Shown here: piece after piece, positions 37,054 through 46,453 of the stretch | How positions within the stretch are numbered: position 1 is the stretch's first letter | Layout of the letters: every line of letters starts with the position of its first letter | Translations under genes and position numbers: made by a program | The notes under the pieces: model-generated | What the model was told of the DNA's origin: nothing | Database searches by the model: none | The model's input: the letters and a program-made list of their open reading frames with translations, nothing else | Assembly (NCBI GenBank): GCA_028707535.1 | Contig: JAQWAU010000007.1 | Coordinates: 1-63,977, forward strand | Direction of reading: 5' to 3' | Origin: Heliobacteriaceae bacterium | GTDB taxonomy: Bacteria > Bacillota > Desulfitobacteriia > Heliobacteriales > Heliobacteriaceae | Length of the DNA stretch: 63,977 nt

Positions 37054-38079
37054 TTAAGCCGGCCCCTGTAAATGCCGGCCTGCCCTGGTAATCATTTCCC
37101 GGATCGGTAAGTCATAAGGGCAACGTTCCTCACAACGGCCACACTGCACACAGGCCTCTGCCTTCACTGCTACGTTTTTGTACCGGTCCACCGCCCATTC
37201 TTCTAAGTTATAACGGCTCCAATAGCCATCCAAAAGAAAAATTAAGGGGATATTGATTCCCTCGGGACAAGGTAAACAATACTCACAACGGCGGCAAAAC
37301 TGTTGCCCCAAGGTCTGCGCAAACGCTAACAATTCTTGCTCCTCCGCCGGGTCCAAAGGCTTGGCCTCCTCACCGAGCCGGCAGTTCGCGGCTACCTGGT
37401 CCACGGAATCCATTCCGGGAATGATTACCGAAACCGGAAATGCCAGGAGATAACGCAAGGCTTTTTCCGCCCATTGCGGACCAAAAGCCCCCCCGGCCAA
37501 AGGCTTCATCACAATCGTCCCCATATTTTGCTCCCGGCAAGCCGGCAACAGCCGCTCAATAGCCCGGTTTTCCACAACATTGAGTGGGAACTGGCAAGTG
37601 GCGAAATAGCCGGTAACCACCGCCTTTTCCAGCAAATCGGTTACATGACCGGTAATCCCCAAAGCCCGGACCCAACCACGTTTCTGGGCTTCCCGGGCTC
37701 CTTCCAAAGCACCCCCCGGGGCCAGAATCCGGGCCAACTCTTCCGGCAACCGGACATTATGAAACTGGTACAAGTCAATCGTCGCCACCCCAAAATCCGC
37801 GCGGCTTTTGGCAATCTCGGCCAACATCCCTTCCGCCGTACGGGCCATTGACTTACTCGCCAAAATAAACTGCTCCCGGGGGTATTCCTTCAAGGCAGCC
37901 CCGATTTTCTTTTCGCTGTCGGTGTAACCCCGGGCCGAATCAAAGAAATTAACCCCGGCCCTGAAGGCCGCTTGGATAACCCTGATCGCTTCCGTTTCAT
38001 CACAGCGTTGCACCGGAATCCCGCCAAAACCGATTACCGAAACGGGCCAACCCAATTTACCTAGTCGTCGGGTGATCAT
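37054..38079 (-). CDS. Aldo/keto reductase with C-terminal 4Fe-4S ferredoxin domain
   Basis: The 341-residue protein has an aldo/keto reductase barrel (about 1-255). The catalytic Asp and Tyr are in F-D-S-A-R-G-Y, Lys in A-S-K-S, and His in Y-Q-F-H-N. A cysteine-rich end follows: C-R-R-C-E-Y-C-L-P-C-P near 260 and C-V-Q-C-G-R-C-E-E-R-C-P-Y near 310, suggesting one or two iron-sulfur clusters. This fused form is widespread in anaerobes and thought to use ferredoxin-type electrons. Substrate is unknown. Confidence 0.92.
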   Translation of the reverse strand: MITRRLGKLGWPVSVIGFGGIPVQRCDETEAIRVIQAAFRAGVNFFDSARGYTDSEKKIGAALKEYPREQFILASKSMARTAEGMLAEIAKSRADFGVATIDLYQFHNVRLPEELARILAPGGALEGAREAQKRGWVRALGITGHVTDLLEKAVVTGYFATCQFPLNVVENRAIERLLPACREQNMGTIVMKPLAGGAFGPQWAEKALRYLLAFPVSVIIPGMDSVDQVAANCRLGEEAKPLDPAEEQELLAFAQTLGQQFCRRCEYCLPCPEGINIPLIFLLDGYWSRYNLEEWAVDRYKNVAVKAEACVQCGRCEERCPYDLPIREMITRAGRHLQGPA

Positions 38080-38159
38080 CCTTGCTGTCTCCTTTAGTTT
38101 TTACCTTTATTATGCCTTTTTCCGGTGGTGCTGCCAAGGAATAACCCGGTTTGTTTTGT

Positions 38160-39173
38160 TTATAACCGGTTTAACAAAGTACGCATCCCGGCAGACCACC
38201 GGGCAACCGTTACCTCCTGTGGCCACTGCCTGATTACGGCCGCCGCCGGTTTGTTTACCGGATAGTAACGGGAGGCCGGCTGGTGAATTTGAAACACCGA
38301 TGCCCCCATGAACCATGGTTGATGCCAGAAAACCCGAAAAAAGGCGGTAAAACAGTCCTGCTGCTCCTGGATGCAGGTTGTATTCGATGGGGTAACACTC
38401 CAGGGTTGCATCCCGGTACCGGCCAGATCTACATAACCCAATTCACCAAAGAAAATCGGCTTTCGCCAATGTTCATGCAATACCTTAACCTGCTGAAAAA
38501 TCGGTTGCCACCGTTGATAACGCTCTGACCGGTACCAAGCGGCAACAAGGGCTTTTTCTCCGGGGTCCGGGGTATTTGTCAGTTCAAAATAAGCCGAAAC
38601 GGAAATGAAATCCAGGGCCCCGAACAACGGATTGGCCAGCTTCCGGCGAAAACGCCGGAGCGAAACGGGATTAAACCGGGAAGTATACCACCATTGGGTC
38701 CGGTAGGTGACTTTTCCCCGGTAAATCTTGCGGATCTCCTGGATTAACCCGAGCCAATTCTGGGGGTATGGTTCCAGGTTGCTGATCCCATCCGCAATGA
38801 CCAAATTACCGATTCCGTGCACTTGAGCATAGTGGGCGGCTTGGAGGCAAATCTGACCCCACTTTTCAAACCATATATCAACCTTTTTGGGCTGCCAAGC
38901 CGTTTCCGCCAACCCACCGCTTTGAATCCAGGGAAAAGGCTCAAGAAAAACGTCCAGGCCGGCCTCCCGGACTGCCGGCAAAGCGGCGGTAACCTGGTCA
39001 AAAGCCTGTGGGTGCAACTGCATCTCCGCCTCCCCGGGATCAGGCACATCAACCCGTAAAGGAACGTTCAGGGTATTGAGGTTAAGTTGTTCCGCATTAG
39101 CCAGGGGTAGCCGCAGATCAGCCATTAAATCCGGCAAAAGATTGCCGGATTTAATTTTACGCATTTTTATCAT
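38160..39173 (-). CDS. Glycoside-hydrolase-like TIM-barrel protein (GH113-type)
   Basis: The 337-residue protein has no signal peptide and looks like a GH113-type TIM barrel, a family that includes beta-mannanases. The likely nucleophile is in F-F-G-E-L-G-Y near residue 245 and the D-F-I-S-V-S-A-Y-F strand is also typical. The conserved acid/base Glu could not be placed confidently. Lack of an export signal argues for an intracellular or non-classical role. Substrate is unproven. Confidence 0.72.
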   Translation of the reverse strand: MIKMRKIKSGNLLPDLMADLRLPLANAEQLNLNTLNVPLRVDVPDPGEAEMQLHPQAFDQVTAALPAVREAGLDVFLEPFPWIQSGGLAETAWQPKKVDIWFEKWGQICLQAAHYAQVHGIGNLVIADGISNLEPYPQNWLGLIQEIRKIYRGKVTYRTQWWYTSRFNPVSLRRFRRKLANPLFGALDFISVSAYFELTNTPDPGEKALVAAWYRSERYQRWQPIFQQVKVLHEHWRKPIFFGELGYVDLAGTGMQPWSVTPSNTTCIQEQQDCFTAFFRVFWHQPWFMGASVFQIHQPASRYYPVNKPAAAVIRQWPQEVTVARWSAGMRTLLNRL

Positions 39174-39259
39174 CTTCTCACCGCCTTTGGTCTAATTCTT
39201 TTCTTCAACTTTATGCTATGATCAGTAAAAGACTTAAGACCTGCAAAGGGGTTTTCCCA

Positions 39260-39976
39260 GTGCAAAAAAAACCAACCGTATTGATTATTGAAGATGAAGA
39301 AAAAATCCGGCGGATGCTGCGCCTATTTCTGGAACAAGCAGAAATTAATGTGCTGGAGGCAACCGATGGGGAACCGGGTTTAGCCTTAATCGCCCAACAA
39401 CGCATAGACCTGGTGATTCTCGACCTGATGATGCCGGGAATGGATGGTTGGACCACTTGCCGCAAACTACGGGAAAAATGGGACCTGCCAATCCTGATCC
39501 TTACCGCCCGGGGTGAAGAAGCCGACCGGGTTTTAGGTTTTGAATTGGGTACCGATGACTATGTGGTAAAACCCTTCAGCCCCCGGGAAATCGTTTTACG
39601 GGTTAAAGCCCTCTTGCGCCGCCACCCCGGAGGCGCCATCGGCCAGTCACCGGCTACCGGTGGTGAGGAAGCCCTGCACTTTCCCCGCCTCAGCCTCTAC
39701 CCTGCGGGCCGGAAGGTTGTTGCCGCCGGTAAAGTGCTGCCACTTTCCCCTTTGGAATATAATTTGCTCCTGTTCCTTGCCCGGTACCCGGGGCGGGTTT
39801 TTACCCGGGACACCCTTTTGGACCGGGTTTGGGGTTATGATTACATCGGTGACAGCCGGACGGTAGATACCCATATCCGCCGCCTGCGAGAAAAATTAGC
39901 CCGGGCCTCAACCCAAGCCGCCGGTTATATTGCCACCGTACGGGGTACCGGTTACAAATTCGAGGTGGCCCCGTGA
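39260..39976 (+). CDS. OmpR/PhoB-family response regulator
   Basis: A GTG at 39260 follows AAAGGGG and starts right at the receiver domain; an ATG at 39218 is possible. The receiver has the acidic pair E-D-E-E and phosphoacceptor Asp (about 55) in I-L-D-L-M-M-P-G-M-D-G, then T-A-R-G and K-P-F-S-P-R-E. The C-terminal winged helix has R-V-W-G-Y-D-Y-I-G-D-S-R-T-V-D-T-H-I. The gene overlaps the downstream kinase gene by four bases, so the two are translated together. Confidence 0.95.
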   Translation: MQKKPTVLIIEDEEKIRRMLRLFLEQAEINVLEATDGEPGLALIAQQRIDLVILDLMMPGMDGWTTCRKLREKWDLPILILTARGEEADRVLGFELGTDDYVVKPFSPREIVLRVKALLRRHPGGAIGQSPATGGEEALHFPRLSLYPAGRKVVAAGKVLPLSPLEYNLLLFLARYPGRVFTRDTLLDRVWGYDYIGDSRTVDTHIRRLREKLARASTQAAGYIATVRGTGYKFEVAP

Positions 39977-41646
39977 AATTCTGGCAAGGCATGGTGTTTA
40001 AATTTTGGCTGACGATGGCCGCTCTTTCCCTCAGCCTGCTTGCCGTTATCGGCTGGCTGTTTGCCACTCTGTTCACCGATTTTTATCTGCAAAGGGAAAT
40101 CGATGATCTGGTTAACGCCGCTACCATCATCGGGCAAGAGCAAGACCTCATCACCGCCCGTCGCCTGGCCCGGGTAATTACCCGCGACACCGGCGCCGTG
40201 ATCTGTCTGGGTGATGGAGCGGATAATATCACCGAGGTGTTAAGCCACCGTCCCCCCGCATTAACTGAAGAACCACCACCCACCGGGCTAGGCCGGCAGT
40301 GGCATTATAGCCTGCGGCCCCTCGACCCTAACCGCCCCCGGCAGGGACCGGTAACGACAGGACGGCCGGAACCCCCCAATTCCTGGCGGAATGGGCCCCA
40401 TATGACCATCGTCCCCCCTACCCACAGCGGCCTACCACCGGCAGACCTGGAACGTTTGAGCCAAGGGTTAATTGTCAGCCATCAAGGGCAATTACCCGGT
40501 TTTGACGCCCCCACCCTTTCGGTAGCCATTCCCTTCCAGGATAACGACCGTACTACCCGCGTCGTCTATATCCACACCTTGTTACAGCCGATTACGGAAA
40601 CCCTGGCTGGTATCCTGGGCTGGATTTACGGTGCCACCGGGTTTACCTTGCTCTTGTCCGGTCTCGTCGCCTTTCTGTTGTCCCGCCGGGTGGCCCGTCC
40701 CCTGACAAGGCTCCATAAGGCCGCAGAAAACCTGCGCCAAGGCAACTTTAGCGAACGGGTACCGGTGCAAAGCAATGATGAACTTGGTCGCCTCGGCCAA
40801 ACCCTGAACACTTTGGCTGCCGAACTAGCCGCAAGCCTCGGCCAACTGGCGGAAAAAAATCGTCAATTAACCCAGGGGATGCAAAGTATGCGGGACTTGG
40901 TCGCCAATGTATCCCACGAACTGCGTACCCCCTTGTTTTTGGTCCAAGGTTACACTGAAGCCTTACGCGATGGTCTCGCCAAAACTCCTGCCGAACAACA
41001 AGAAATGGCCAAAATTATTATTGACGAAGTGGAACGCATGCAAAGGCTTGTTCAAGACCTGCTGCAACTTGCCCAGTTAGAGAGTGGTGCTTTACAGTTT
41101 GTTAAAGAGACGCTCACCCCTACCGACTTGTTGTCCCGGGTCGGCGCTAAACTTACTCCCTTGGCCGAACAAAAGGGGATCAGCCTCGATTGGTCTGTTC
41201 CGGAAAACCCGCCGGAAATAATCGGTGATGCCGGACGCCTGGAGCAATGCCTGATCAACCTGATCGATAACGCCCTCCGCCACACCCCTGCCGGTGGCCA
41301 CATTTATCTGGCTTTGGAAATAACCGGCCAAAAGGTGCGGTTCAGTGTTGCCGATACCGGTCCAGGAGTGCCACCAGAGGATATTACCCGGGTTTGGGAA
41401 CGTTTTTACCGGGGGGATAAATCGCGTAACCGCCAAAATCCCGGATCCGGCCTGGGGCTTGCCATCGTCAAGGCGATCATAGAAGCTCACGGTGGCCAAG
41501 TCACCCTGAATTCCCGTCCAGGCCAAGGAGCCACCTTCTCATTCACGATCCCTTTCGTCGAAACAAAATCTAAAGGTAACGCCACCAAAGATACAAGTGA
41601 CAAATCGCCACACTCAACAACATCAAAGGAAATGCCACCTTCATGA
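39973..41646 (+). CDS. Membrane sensor histidine kinase
   Basis: The 557-residue partner of the adjacent response regulator has TM1 at about 13-33, an extracytoplasmic sensor (about 34-205) with a proline-rich middle, TM2 at about 210-232 and then HAMP. The dimerisation domain has the H-box V-S-H-E-L-R-T-P (His about 315), followed by the catalytic domain with N-box L-I-N-L-I-D-N-A-L-R-H and the G boxes D-T-G-P-G-V and G-S-G-L-G-L-A-I. The signal is unknown. Its 3' end overlaps the convergent transporter gene by 77 bp. Confidence 0.94.
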   Translation: MKFWQGMVFKFWLTMAALSLSLLAVIGWLFATLFTDFYLQREIDDLVNAATIIGQEQDLITARRLARVITRDTGAVICLGDGADNITEVLSHRPPALTEEPPPTGLGRQWHYSLRPLDPNRPRQGPVTTGRPEPPNSWRNGPHMTIVPPTHSGLPPADLERLSQGLIVSHQGQLPGFDAPTLSVAIPFQDNDRTTRVVYIHTLLQPITETLAGILGWIYGATGFTLLLSGLVAFLLSRRVARPLTRLHKAAENLRQGNFSERVPVQSNDELGRLGQTLNTLAAELAASLGQLAEKNRQLTQGMQSMRDLVANVSHELRTPLFLVQGYTEALRDGLAKTPAEQQEMAKIIIDEVERMQRLVQDLLQLAQLESGALQFVKETLTPTDLLSRVGAKLTPLAEQKGISLDWSVPENPPEIIGDAGRLEQCLINLIDNALRHTPAGGHIYLALEITGQKVRFSVADTGPGVPPEDITRVWERFYRGDKSRNRQNPGSGLGLAIVKAIIEAHGGQVTLNSRPGQGATFSFTIPFVETKSKGNATKDTSDKSPHSTTSKEMPPS

Positions 41647-42844
41647 ATTCTTTGAAGGTGATCACCAGGCCGTTTTTCTCGGCTAACCCGGCAACAATGA
41701 CGTTCGCCGATGCTCCAATTATTGTTCCGTTACCACCCAAGCAGGCGCCGAGAGAAAGACTCCACCACAAAGGCATCAGGTCGAGGTTCCCGATTTGACC
41801 CAAAGCCTTAATCAACGGAATCATCGTCGCGACAAGCGGAATATTATCCACAAAACCGGAAGCAACTGCGGAGAGCCATAAAATCAGGAATGTCATTGGA
41901 ACCAAATTCCCCCCAGTCAGGTGCATGCTTTCCTCAGCCACCCAGCGGATCACCCCGACCCGCTCCAACCCCCCCACCACAATAAACAAACCGGTGAAAA
42001 AAAATAGCACCGGCCACTCCACTGCCGCCAATGCCTTGGCCGGTTCCTCGCTGGTTAAGGCTAACAAGATAAATGCTCCCGTCAGAGCAACCGTCGCCGA
42101 CTCCAATTGCAGCCGGCCATGCAGCACAAAGCCAAGAATCGTCAGCGCCAACACCAGCAATGATTTCCGTAGTAAAACCGGGTCCTTGATTGCCGCCAAT
42201 TCATCCAACGCCATTATTTCGGCTTTTACCGCCGGATCCGCCCGAAGGCCTTGCCGATAAAGCCAACGAAAAGCAATAAGCGTGGCGATTTCCACCACAA
42301 TGATCACCGGGGCCAGATTCCAAACAAAGTCATTAAAGGTCAACCCCACCGCCGAGCCAATCATAATATTGGGCGGGTCGCCAATCAGGGTCGCCGTCCC
42401 GCCGATATTGGAGGAGAAGACTTCAGCCATTAGAAACGGCAACGGGGAAACACCCAGGGTCCGCGTAAGCGAAAAGGTCACCGGCACAATCAATAAAACC
42501 GTGGTCACATTGTCCAAAAATGCCGATAAAACTGCCGTGATCACGGCTAACAGCACGAGCAGGGTTAAGGGTTCACCACGAGCCAGTTTCGCCGCTTTAA
42601 CCGCCAGGTATTCAAAAACCCCGGTCGGCCGGATAATTCCCACAATGGTCATCATCCCGATCAACAGGCCCAGGGTATTGAAATCGACCACCTTGACAGC
42701 CGCCTCCTGCCCGATGATCCCCACGAGAATCATCACGATGGCCCCCAGCATCGCAATAACTGTCCGGTGCATTTTTTCCGCAATGATCACCACATAAGTG
42801 ATCAGGAAAATGATAATCGCTACGGCCGCTTGGATTTCCGGCAA
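41570..42844 (-). CDS. ArsB/NhaD-type anion or Na+/H+ transporter
   Basis: The 424-residue protein has about 11 transmembrane helices and belongs to the ArsB/NhaD (SLC13-like, ion transporter superfamily) group. Characteristic pieces are V-L-S-A-F-L-D-N-V-T-T-V-L-L-I-V-P, S-N-I-G-G-T-A-T-L-I-G-D-P-P-N-I-M-I-G and A-C-L-G-G-N-G-T-I-I-G-A-S-A-N-V. No arsR or arsenate reductase lies beside it, so an arsenite role is not supported; sodium/proton exchange or anion transport is as likely. It converges with, and overlaps by 77 bp, the histidine kinase. Confidence 0.87.
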   Translation of the reverse strand: MPEIQAAVAIIIFLITYVVIIAEKMHRTVIAMLGAIVMILVGIIGQEAAVKVVDFNTLGLLIGMMTIVGIIRPTGVFEYLAVKAAKLARGEPLTLLVLLAVITAVLSAFLDNVTTVLLIVPVTFSLTRTLGVSPLPFLMAEVFSSNIGGTATLIGDPPNIMIGSAVGLTFNDFVWNLAPVIIVVEIATLIAFRWLYRQGLRADPAVKAEIMALDELAAIKDPVLLRKSLLVLALTILGFVLHGRLQLESATVALTGAFILLALTSEEPAKALAAVEWPVLFFFTGLFIVVGGLERVGVIRWVAEESMHLTGGNLVPMTFLILWLSAVASGFVDNIPLVATMIPLIKALGQIGNLDLMPLWWSLSLGACLGGNGTIIGASANVIVAGLAEKNGLVITFKEFMKVAFPLMLLSVAICHLYLWWRYL

Positions 42845-42933
42845 TACTGCTTTTTCCCCCGATCATAATCCGTTTAATAAATGTTCATAAGCTTAACTTT
42901 TCCCTATTTTTCTGTACTATGTGTTGGAAACCA

Positions 42934-42968
42934 AAAAGAAAAGCGTTCCTTAGCGAAACGCTTTTTTT
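42934..42968. terminator. Terminator of the liv operon
   Basis: AAAGCGTTCC...AAACGCTTT forms a hairpin with T runs on both strands, downstream of livF on the minus strand. Confidence 0.82.
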
Positions 42969-42996
42969 CACCTCTGAGGGCAACCAAGTGATTAGA

Positions 42997-43701
42997 TTAG
43001 ATCCCCAGATAGGCTTCCTTGATATGTTCATCATTCAACAGTTCGGAGCCGGTGCCGGAAATCGTCATCCGGCCATTGTCCAAAACGTATGCCCGGTCGC
43101 ACATGCCTAAAGTCCGGACTACATTTTGCTCAACCAGCAATACCGTAACTCCCTGTTTGTTAATCTCCTTGACAATATCAAAGATCTGACTAACCAGAAC
43201 CGGCGCCAACCCTAATGAAGGCTCATCCATAATTAAAAGCTTGGGCAAAGCCATAAGACCCCGGCCGATCGCCAACATTTGCTGCTGGCCACCACTAAGC
43301 TTGCCGGCATCCTGGTTTCGTTTTTCCGCCAAAATGGGGAAAAGTTCATATACCTTTTTAATGGTTTCTTGGCGTTTTGCCTTGGCCTCCGGCATTAATG
43401 AACCGATCTCCAGGTTTTCCCGCACACTCATTTCGGGAAACAGACGCCGGCCCTCAGGCACATGGGTTATTCCCATCTGGGCGATTTTATGCCCCGGCAG
43501 GTTAATAATATCCTGACCAAGAAACTCGATTGTTCCGGTCCTGCTGGCCACCAGCCCGGAAATAGCGTTCAAGGTAGTAGTCTTACCAGCCCCGTTGGCA
43601 CCGAGGAGAACCACCAATTCTCCTTGCTTCACTTCAAACGCCACATCCCATAAGACCTGCAGGTCCTTATAAGCGGCGTTCAGATTTTTTACTTTAAGCA
43701 T
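42997..43701 (-). CDS. livF: Branched-chain amino acid ABC transporter, ATPase LivF
   Basis: Starting at 43701, where the ATG overlaps the stop of livG by eight bases, the protein has 234 residues. Walker A is G-A-N-G-A-G-K-T-T; the signature is L-S-G-G-Q-Q-Q-M; Walker B is L-L-I-M-D-E-P-S-L-G-L-A-P; the H-loop region has L-L-V-E-Q-N. Longer ORFs upstream in this frame run through livG. LivF and LivG are the two ATPases of the LivHM permease for branched-chain amino acids or related solutes. Confidence 0.94.
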   Translation of the reverse strand: MLKVKNLNAAYKDLQVLWDVAFEVKQGELVVLLGANGAGKTTTLNAISGLVASRTGTIEFLGQDIINLPGHKIAQMGITHVPEGRRLFPEMSVRENLEIGSLMPEAKAKRQETIKKVYELFPILAEKRNQDAGKLSGGQQQMLAIGRGLMALPKLLIMDEPSLGLAPVLVSQIFDIVKEINKQGVTVLLVEQNVVRTLGMCDRAYVLDNGRMTISGTGSELLNDEHIKEAYLGI

Positions 43702-44422
43702 GATCTTCACCCAAATACGCTTTAATAACCTCCGGGTGCCGGGCCACTTCCTGCGGGCTGCCCAGAGCAATCTGGCTGCCGAAGTTGATGGCCAGAATCC
43801 GGTCGGAAATCCCCATCATCACTTTCATCACGTGCTCAATAATAATTATCGTCACCCCGGCGTCCCGAATCCGTTTGATTAGACCAATCGCCTGTTCCGA
43901 TTCTCTGGGGTTAAGTCCGGCACAGGTTTCGTCTAAGAGCAGCAGCTTTGGTTCTGTCGCCAAGGCCCGGGCAATCTCCAAGCGCTTCCGCACGGCAATT
44001 GGCAAGCTCTTCGCTTCACTATCTTTGAACTGGGTAAGGCCACAGAAGTCGATAATCTCTTCCGCCTTGGTCCGCGCTTTACCCATGCTGCTGGTGTGTA
44101 AAAAAGCCCCCGCCATGACATTGCCAAGTACTGTCATTCGCCGTAAAGGCTTGACCACCTGAAAAGTCCGGCCAATTCCTTGATTACAGATCTTGTGTGC
44201 CGGCAAATTTTCGAGCTGTTGCCCGTTGAAATGAATCTCCCCGGACGTGACCGGGAAAAACCGGCTGATTAAGTTAAACAATGTAGTTTTACCAGAGCCA
44301 TTAGGCCCGATGATACCAAAGATTTCCCCTTGGCTCACCGTAAAACTCAAATTGTTAACAGCGGTCAACCCGCCAAATCTTTTTACCACGTTTTTAGCTT
44401 CGAAGAACTTCACCATTACCAC
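43694..44422 (-). CDS. livG: Branched-chain amino acid ABC transporter, ATPase LivG
   Basis: The 242-residue ATPase has Walker A G-P-N-G-S-G-K-T-T and Walker B L-L-L-L-D-E-T-C-A-G-L-N-P. The C-loop region S-L-P-I-A-V-R-K-R-L-E-I-A replaces the usual L-S-x-G-Q signature, as in some LivG proteins. The Glu after Walker B is intact. It overlaps livM by 29 bp. Paired with LivF. Confidence 0.93.
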   Translation of the reverse strand: MVMVKFFEAKNVVKRFGGLTAVNNLSFTVSQGEIFGIIGPNGSGKTTLFNLISRFFPVTSGEIHFNGQQLENLPAHKICNQGIGRTFQVVKPLRRMTVLGNVMAGAFLHTSSMGKARTKAEEIIDFCGLTQFKDSEAKSLPIAVRKRLEIARALATEPKLLLLDETCAGLNPRESEQAIGLIKRIRDAGVTIIIIEHVMKVMMGISDRILAINFGSQIALGSPQEVARHPEVIKAYLGEDHA

Positions 44423-45386
44423 CTCCCGGCAAACCAGTCCCGCTCCTAAAGAATTTCTGTTTCAAGGTCTCCAATCCGCCAATAATCCCGTTAGGCATAA
44501 ACATGATGATTAGGCAAACCAGGATCCCAAACACCAAAACGTTGGCCGACCCCAGAGTCGCCCGGAAGTATTCACCTAAAGCAATATAAATCCCTGCCCC
44601 GATCGTCGGACCCCAGGTAGTAGCCACCCCACCCATCATCACCACCAGAATTACCATGACGGAAACGTTAGACAGATTGAACACAATGTTTGGATCGATA
44701 AAAGCCACGTAATTCATGTAAAAAGCCCCGGCCAAGCCGGTAAAAAAGGCACTGGGCAATAAAGCAACATTCTTGTAAAAAGTCGTTGGAATCCCCAAGG
44801 AAGTGGCGGCATCCTGATCTTCCCGGATGGAAACCAGGTAATAGCCGATCTTGGAATGGACGATCAAATAAGTCACCAGCAAAGTAACCACCAATACCGT
44901 CAATCCCACGTAATAAAAAAACATCTTAGAGGTGATTTCCGGCATAATCAAGACACCTTTTGCCCCATTAGTAAACTCAGTCAAGTTCGTGAACATCAAG
45001 CGGAAGATTTCCCCCAGGGCCAGCATAGCTAAGGCAAAATAAGGCCCCCGGAGCCGGAAACAAATCAAACCGATCGGCAACGCCGCCAAAGCAGCTACTA
45101 CCGGACCTAAAGCCATCCCCCACCAGGGTGAAAGCCCGTAGTGCAAGTTAAGCAAGCCCGCCGCATAAGCACCGACCCCGAAAAAAGCCGCGTGGCCAAA
45201 AGAAACCTGCCCCGTATATCCTCCCAGAAGGTTCCACGCCGTCCCAATCGTTGCCCAAACCATCACCAAAATCAAAATGTGCAGGTGATAAGGGGCCTTG
45301 ATTACCCACGGAACAGCGATTGCCGCCAGTAAAACCAACAAGGCAAAGAGCCAATTTAATTTCTTTATTTTATTCATGCCTGCCAC
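44394..45386 (-). CDS. livM: Branched-chain amino acid ABC transporter permease LivM
   Basis: The 330-residue permease has about eight to ten helices. T-A-W-N-L-L-G-G-Y-T-G-Q-V-S-F-G-H-A-A-F-F-G-V-G-A-Y is the hallmark LivM signature. It overlaps the 3' end of livH by 13 bp and the 5' end of livG by 29 bp. It forms the membrane channel with LivH. Confidence 0.95.
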   Translation of the reverse strand: MAGMNKIKKLNWLFALLVLLAAIAVPWVIKAPYHLHILILVMVWATIGTAWNLLGGYTGQVSFGHAAFFGVGAYAAGLLNLHYGLSPWWGMALGPVVAALAALPIGLICFRLRGPYFALAMLALGEIFRLMFTNLTEFTNGAKGVLIMPEITSKMFFYYVGLTVLVVTLLVTYLIVHSKIGYYLVSIREDQDAATSLGIPTTFYKNVALLPSAFFTGLAGAFYMNYVAFIDPNIVFNLSNVSVMVILVVMMGGVATTWGPTIGAGIYIALGEYFRATLGSANVLVFGILVCLIIMFMPNGIIGGLETLKQKFFRSGTGLPGGGNGEVLRS

Positions 45387-46258
45387 CTCTTAACTAAGCT
45401 CCTGACACCGCCGGGCAAGAACAACAGGACCAAAAGAAAGATAACTAGCCCAACGACATCCTTATAGCCCATTGATATATAGGTGGCACCCAGGGACTCA
45501 GCTATACCCAGGATTAAACCACCGACAATCGCCCCGCCGGTGCTGCCCAACCCGCCCAAAATCGTGATAATAAAGGACTTCGCCGTAAACAAATGCCCGA
45601 TATCCGGCCATAGGTAAAACAGGGGCAATAGCAAGGAACCACCGGCAGCCGCCAAAGCAGCCCCGAGCCCGAAGGTAATCATCGTAATTTTCGAAGCATT
45701 AATCCCCATATAGACAGCGGCATCCCGATCCTGGGCCGTAGCCCGAATCGACTTTCCCAAATCAGTCCGCGTCAGGAAAAGGTGAAGCAAAAAGGTGAAG
45801 AGCATCGCAATAAAAAAACCGGTCAACATCGGAACACTAATCGCCATCCCGCTAAAATATAAGGTGTCAGAAGAATAACTGGTGACTACGGAACGATAGT
45901 CCGATTTGAAAATTAACCGAATACCTTCAGTCAGCACCAACATAATTCCCACCGTCAGCAAAACCTGATTTTCCGGTAGAATCGATTCCACTTCAACCAA
46001 ACGGTTAATCATAAATTTCTGGATCAGACAGCCAAGGAAAAATAAAACAAGCATCGCCACAAACATGCCGAGGTAAGGGTCCACCCCGAATTCCTGAGCA
46101 CAAACATAAGTAACGTACATGCCAACCATGACCAATGCTCCGTGGGCAAGGTTGACGATATTCATAACGCCCATGATCAAGGTCATCCCGATGGCAATTA
46201 ACGCGTACATCCCGCCAAGTAAAATACCACAGATAATTGTCTGACTTAGCAGCTCCAT
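45374..46258 (-). CDS. livH: Branched-chain amino acid ABC transporter permease LivH
   Basis: Starting at 46258 behind AGGGGGT, the protein has 294 residues and about eight helices. G-G-M-Y-A-L-I-A-I-G-M-T-L-I-M-G-V-M-N-I-V-N-L-A-H-G is the LivH hallmark. The longer open frame to 46360 is not supported by a Shine-Dalgarno. A strong hairpin separates it from livK. Confidence 0.95.
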   Translation of the reverse strand: MELLSQTIICGILLGGMYALIAIGMTLIMGVMNIVNLAHGALVMVGMYVTYVCAQEFGVDPYLGMFVAMLVLFFLGCLIQKFMINRLVEVESILPENQVLLTVGIMLVLTEGIRLIFKSDYRSVVTSYSSDTLYFSGMAISVPMLTGFFIAMLFTFLLHLFLTRTDLGKSIRATAQDRDAAVYMGINASKITMITFGLGAALAAAGGSLLLPLFYLWPDIGHLFTAKSFIITILGGLGSTGGAIVGGLILGIAESLGATYISMGYKDVVGLVIFLLVLLFLPGGVRSLVKRWQA

Positions 46259-46390
46259 TTTGTTACCCCCTATACACCGGCTAAATATCCGGTTAACCTC
46301 CCAGTGACCGGTACCGCTGATGATCCTAACTAAAGCCCGGATAGTTAACCGAATACTCACCCTTTGGGCCTAAGATCGCGGGATCAACCA

Positions 46391-46432
46391 GGTTGTAACG
46401 GAAAGGAGCTAACCCCTCTCCGTTTACAACCC
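46391..46432. promoter_or_regulatory. Strong hairpin between livK and livH
   Basis: GGTTGTAACGGAAAGG pairs with CCTCTCCGTTTACAACC, with no T run after it. Such a hairpin downstream of a binding-protein gene usually stabilises the upstream mRNA or partially terminates, so that binding protein is made in excess over permease. Confidence 0.8.
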
Positions 46433-46453
46433 CCATTTGCAACCGCAATTAGC

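Noticed and set aside
41570-42844. Arsenite efflux gene arsB
   Set aside because: No arsR, arsC or arsA neighbour, and the motifs fit the wider ArsB/NhaD/SLC13 group equally well.
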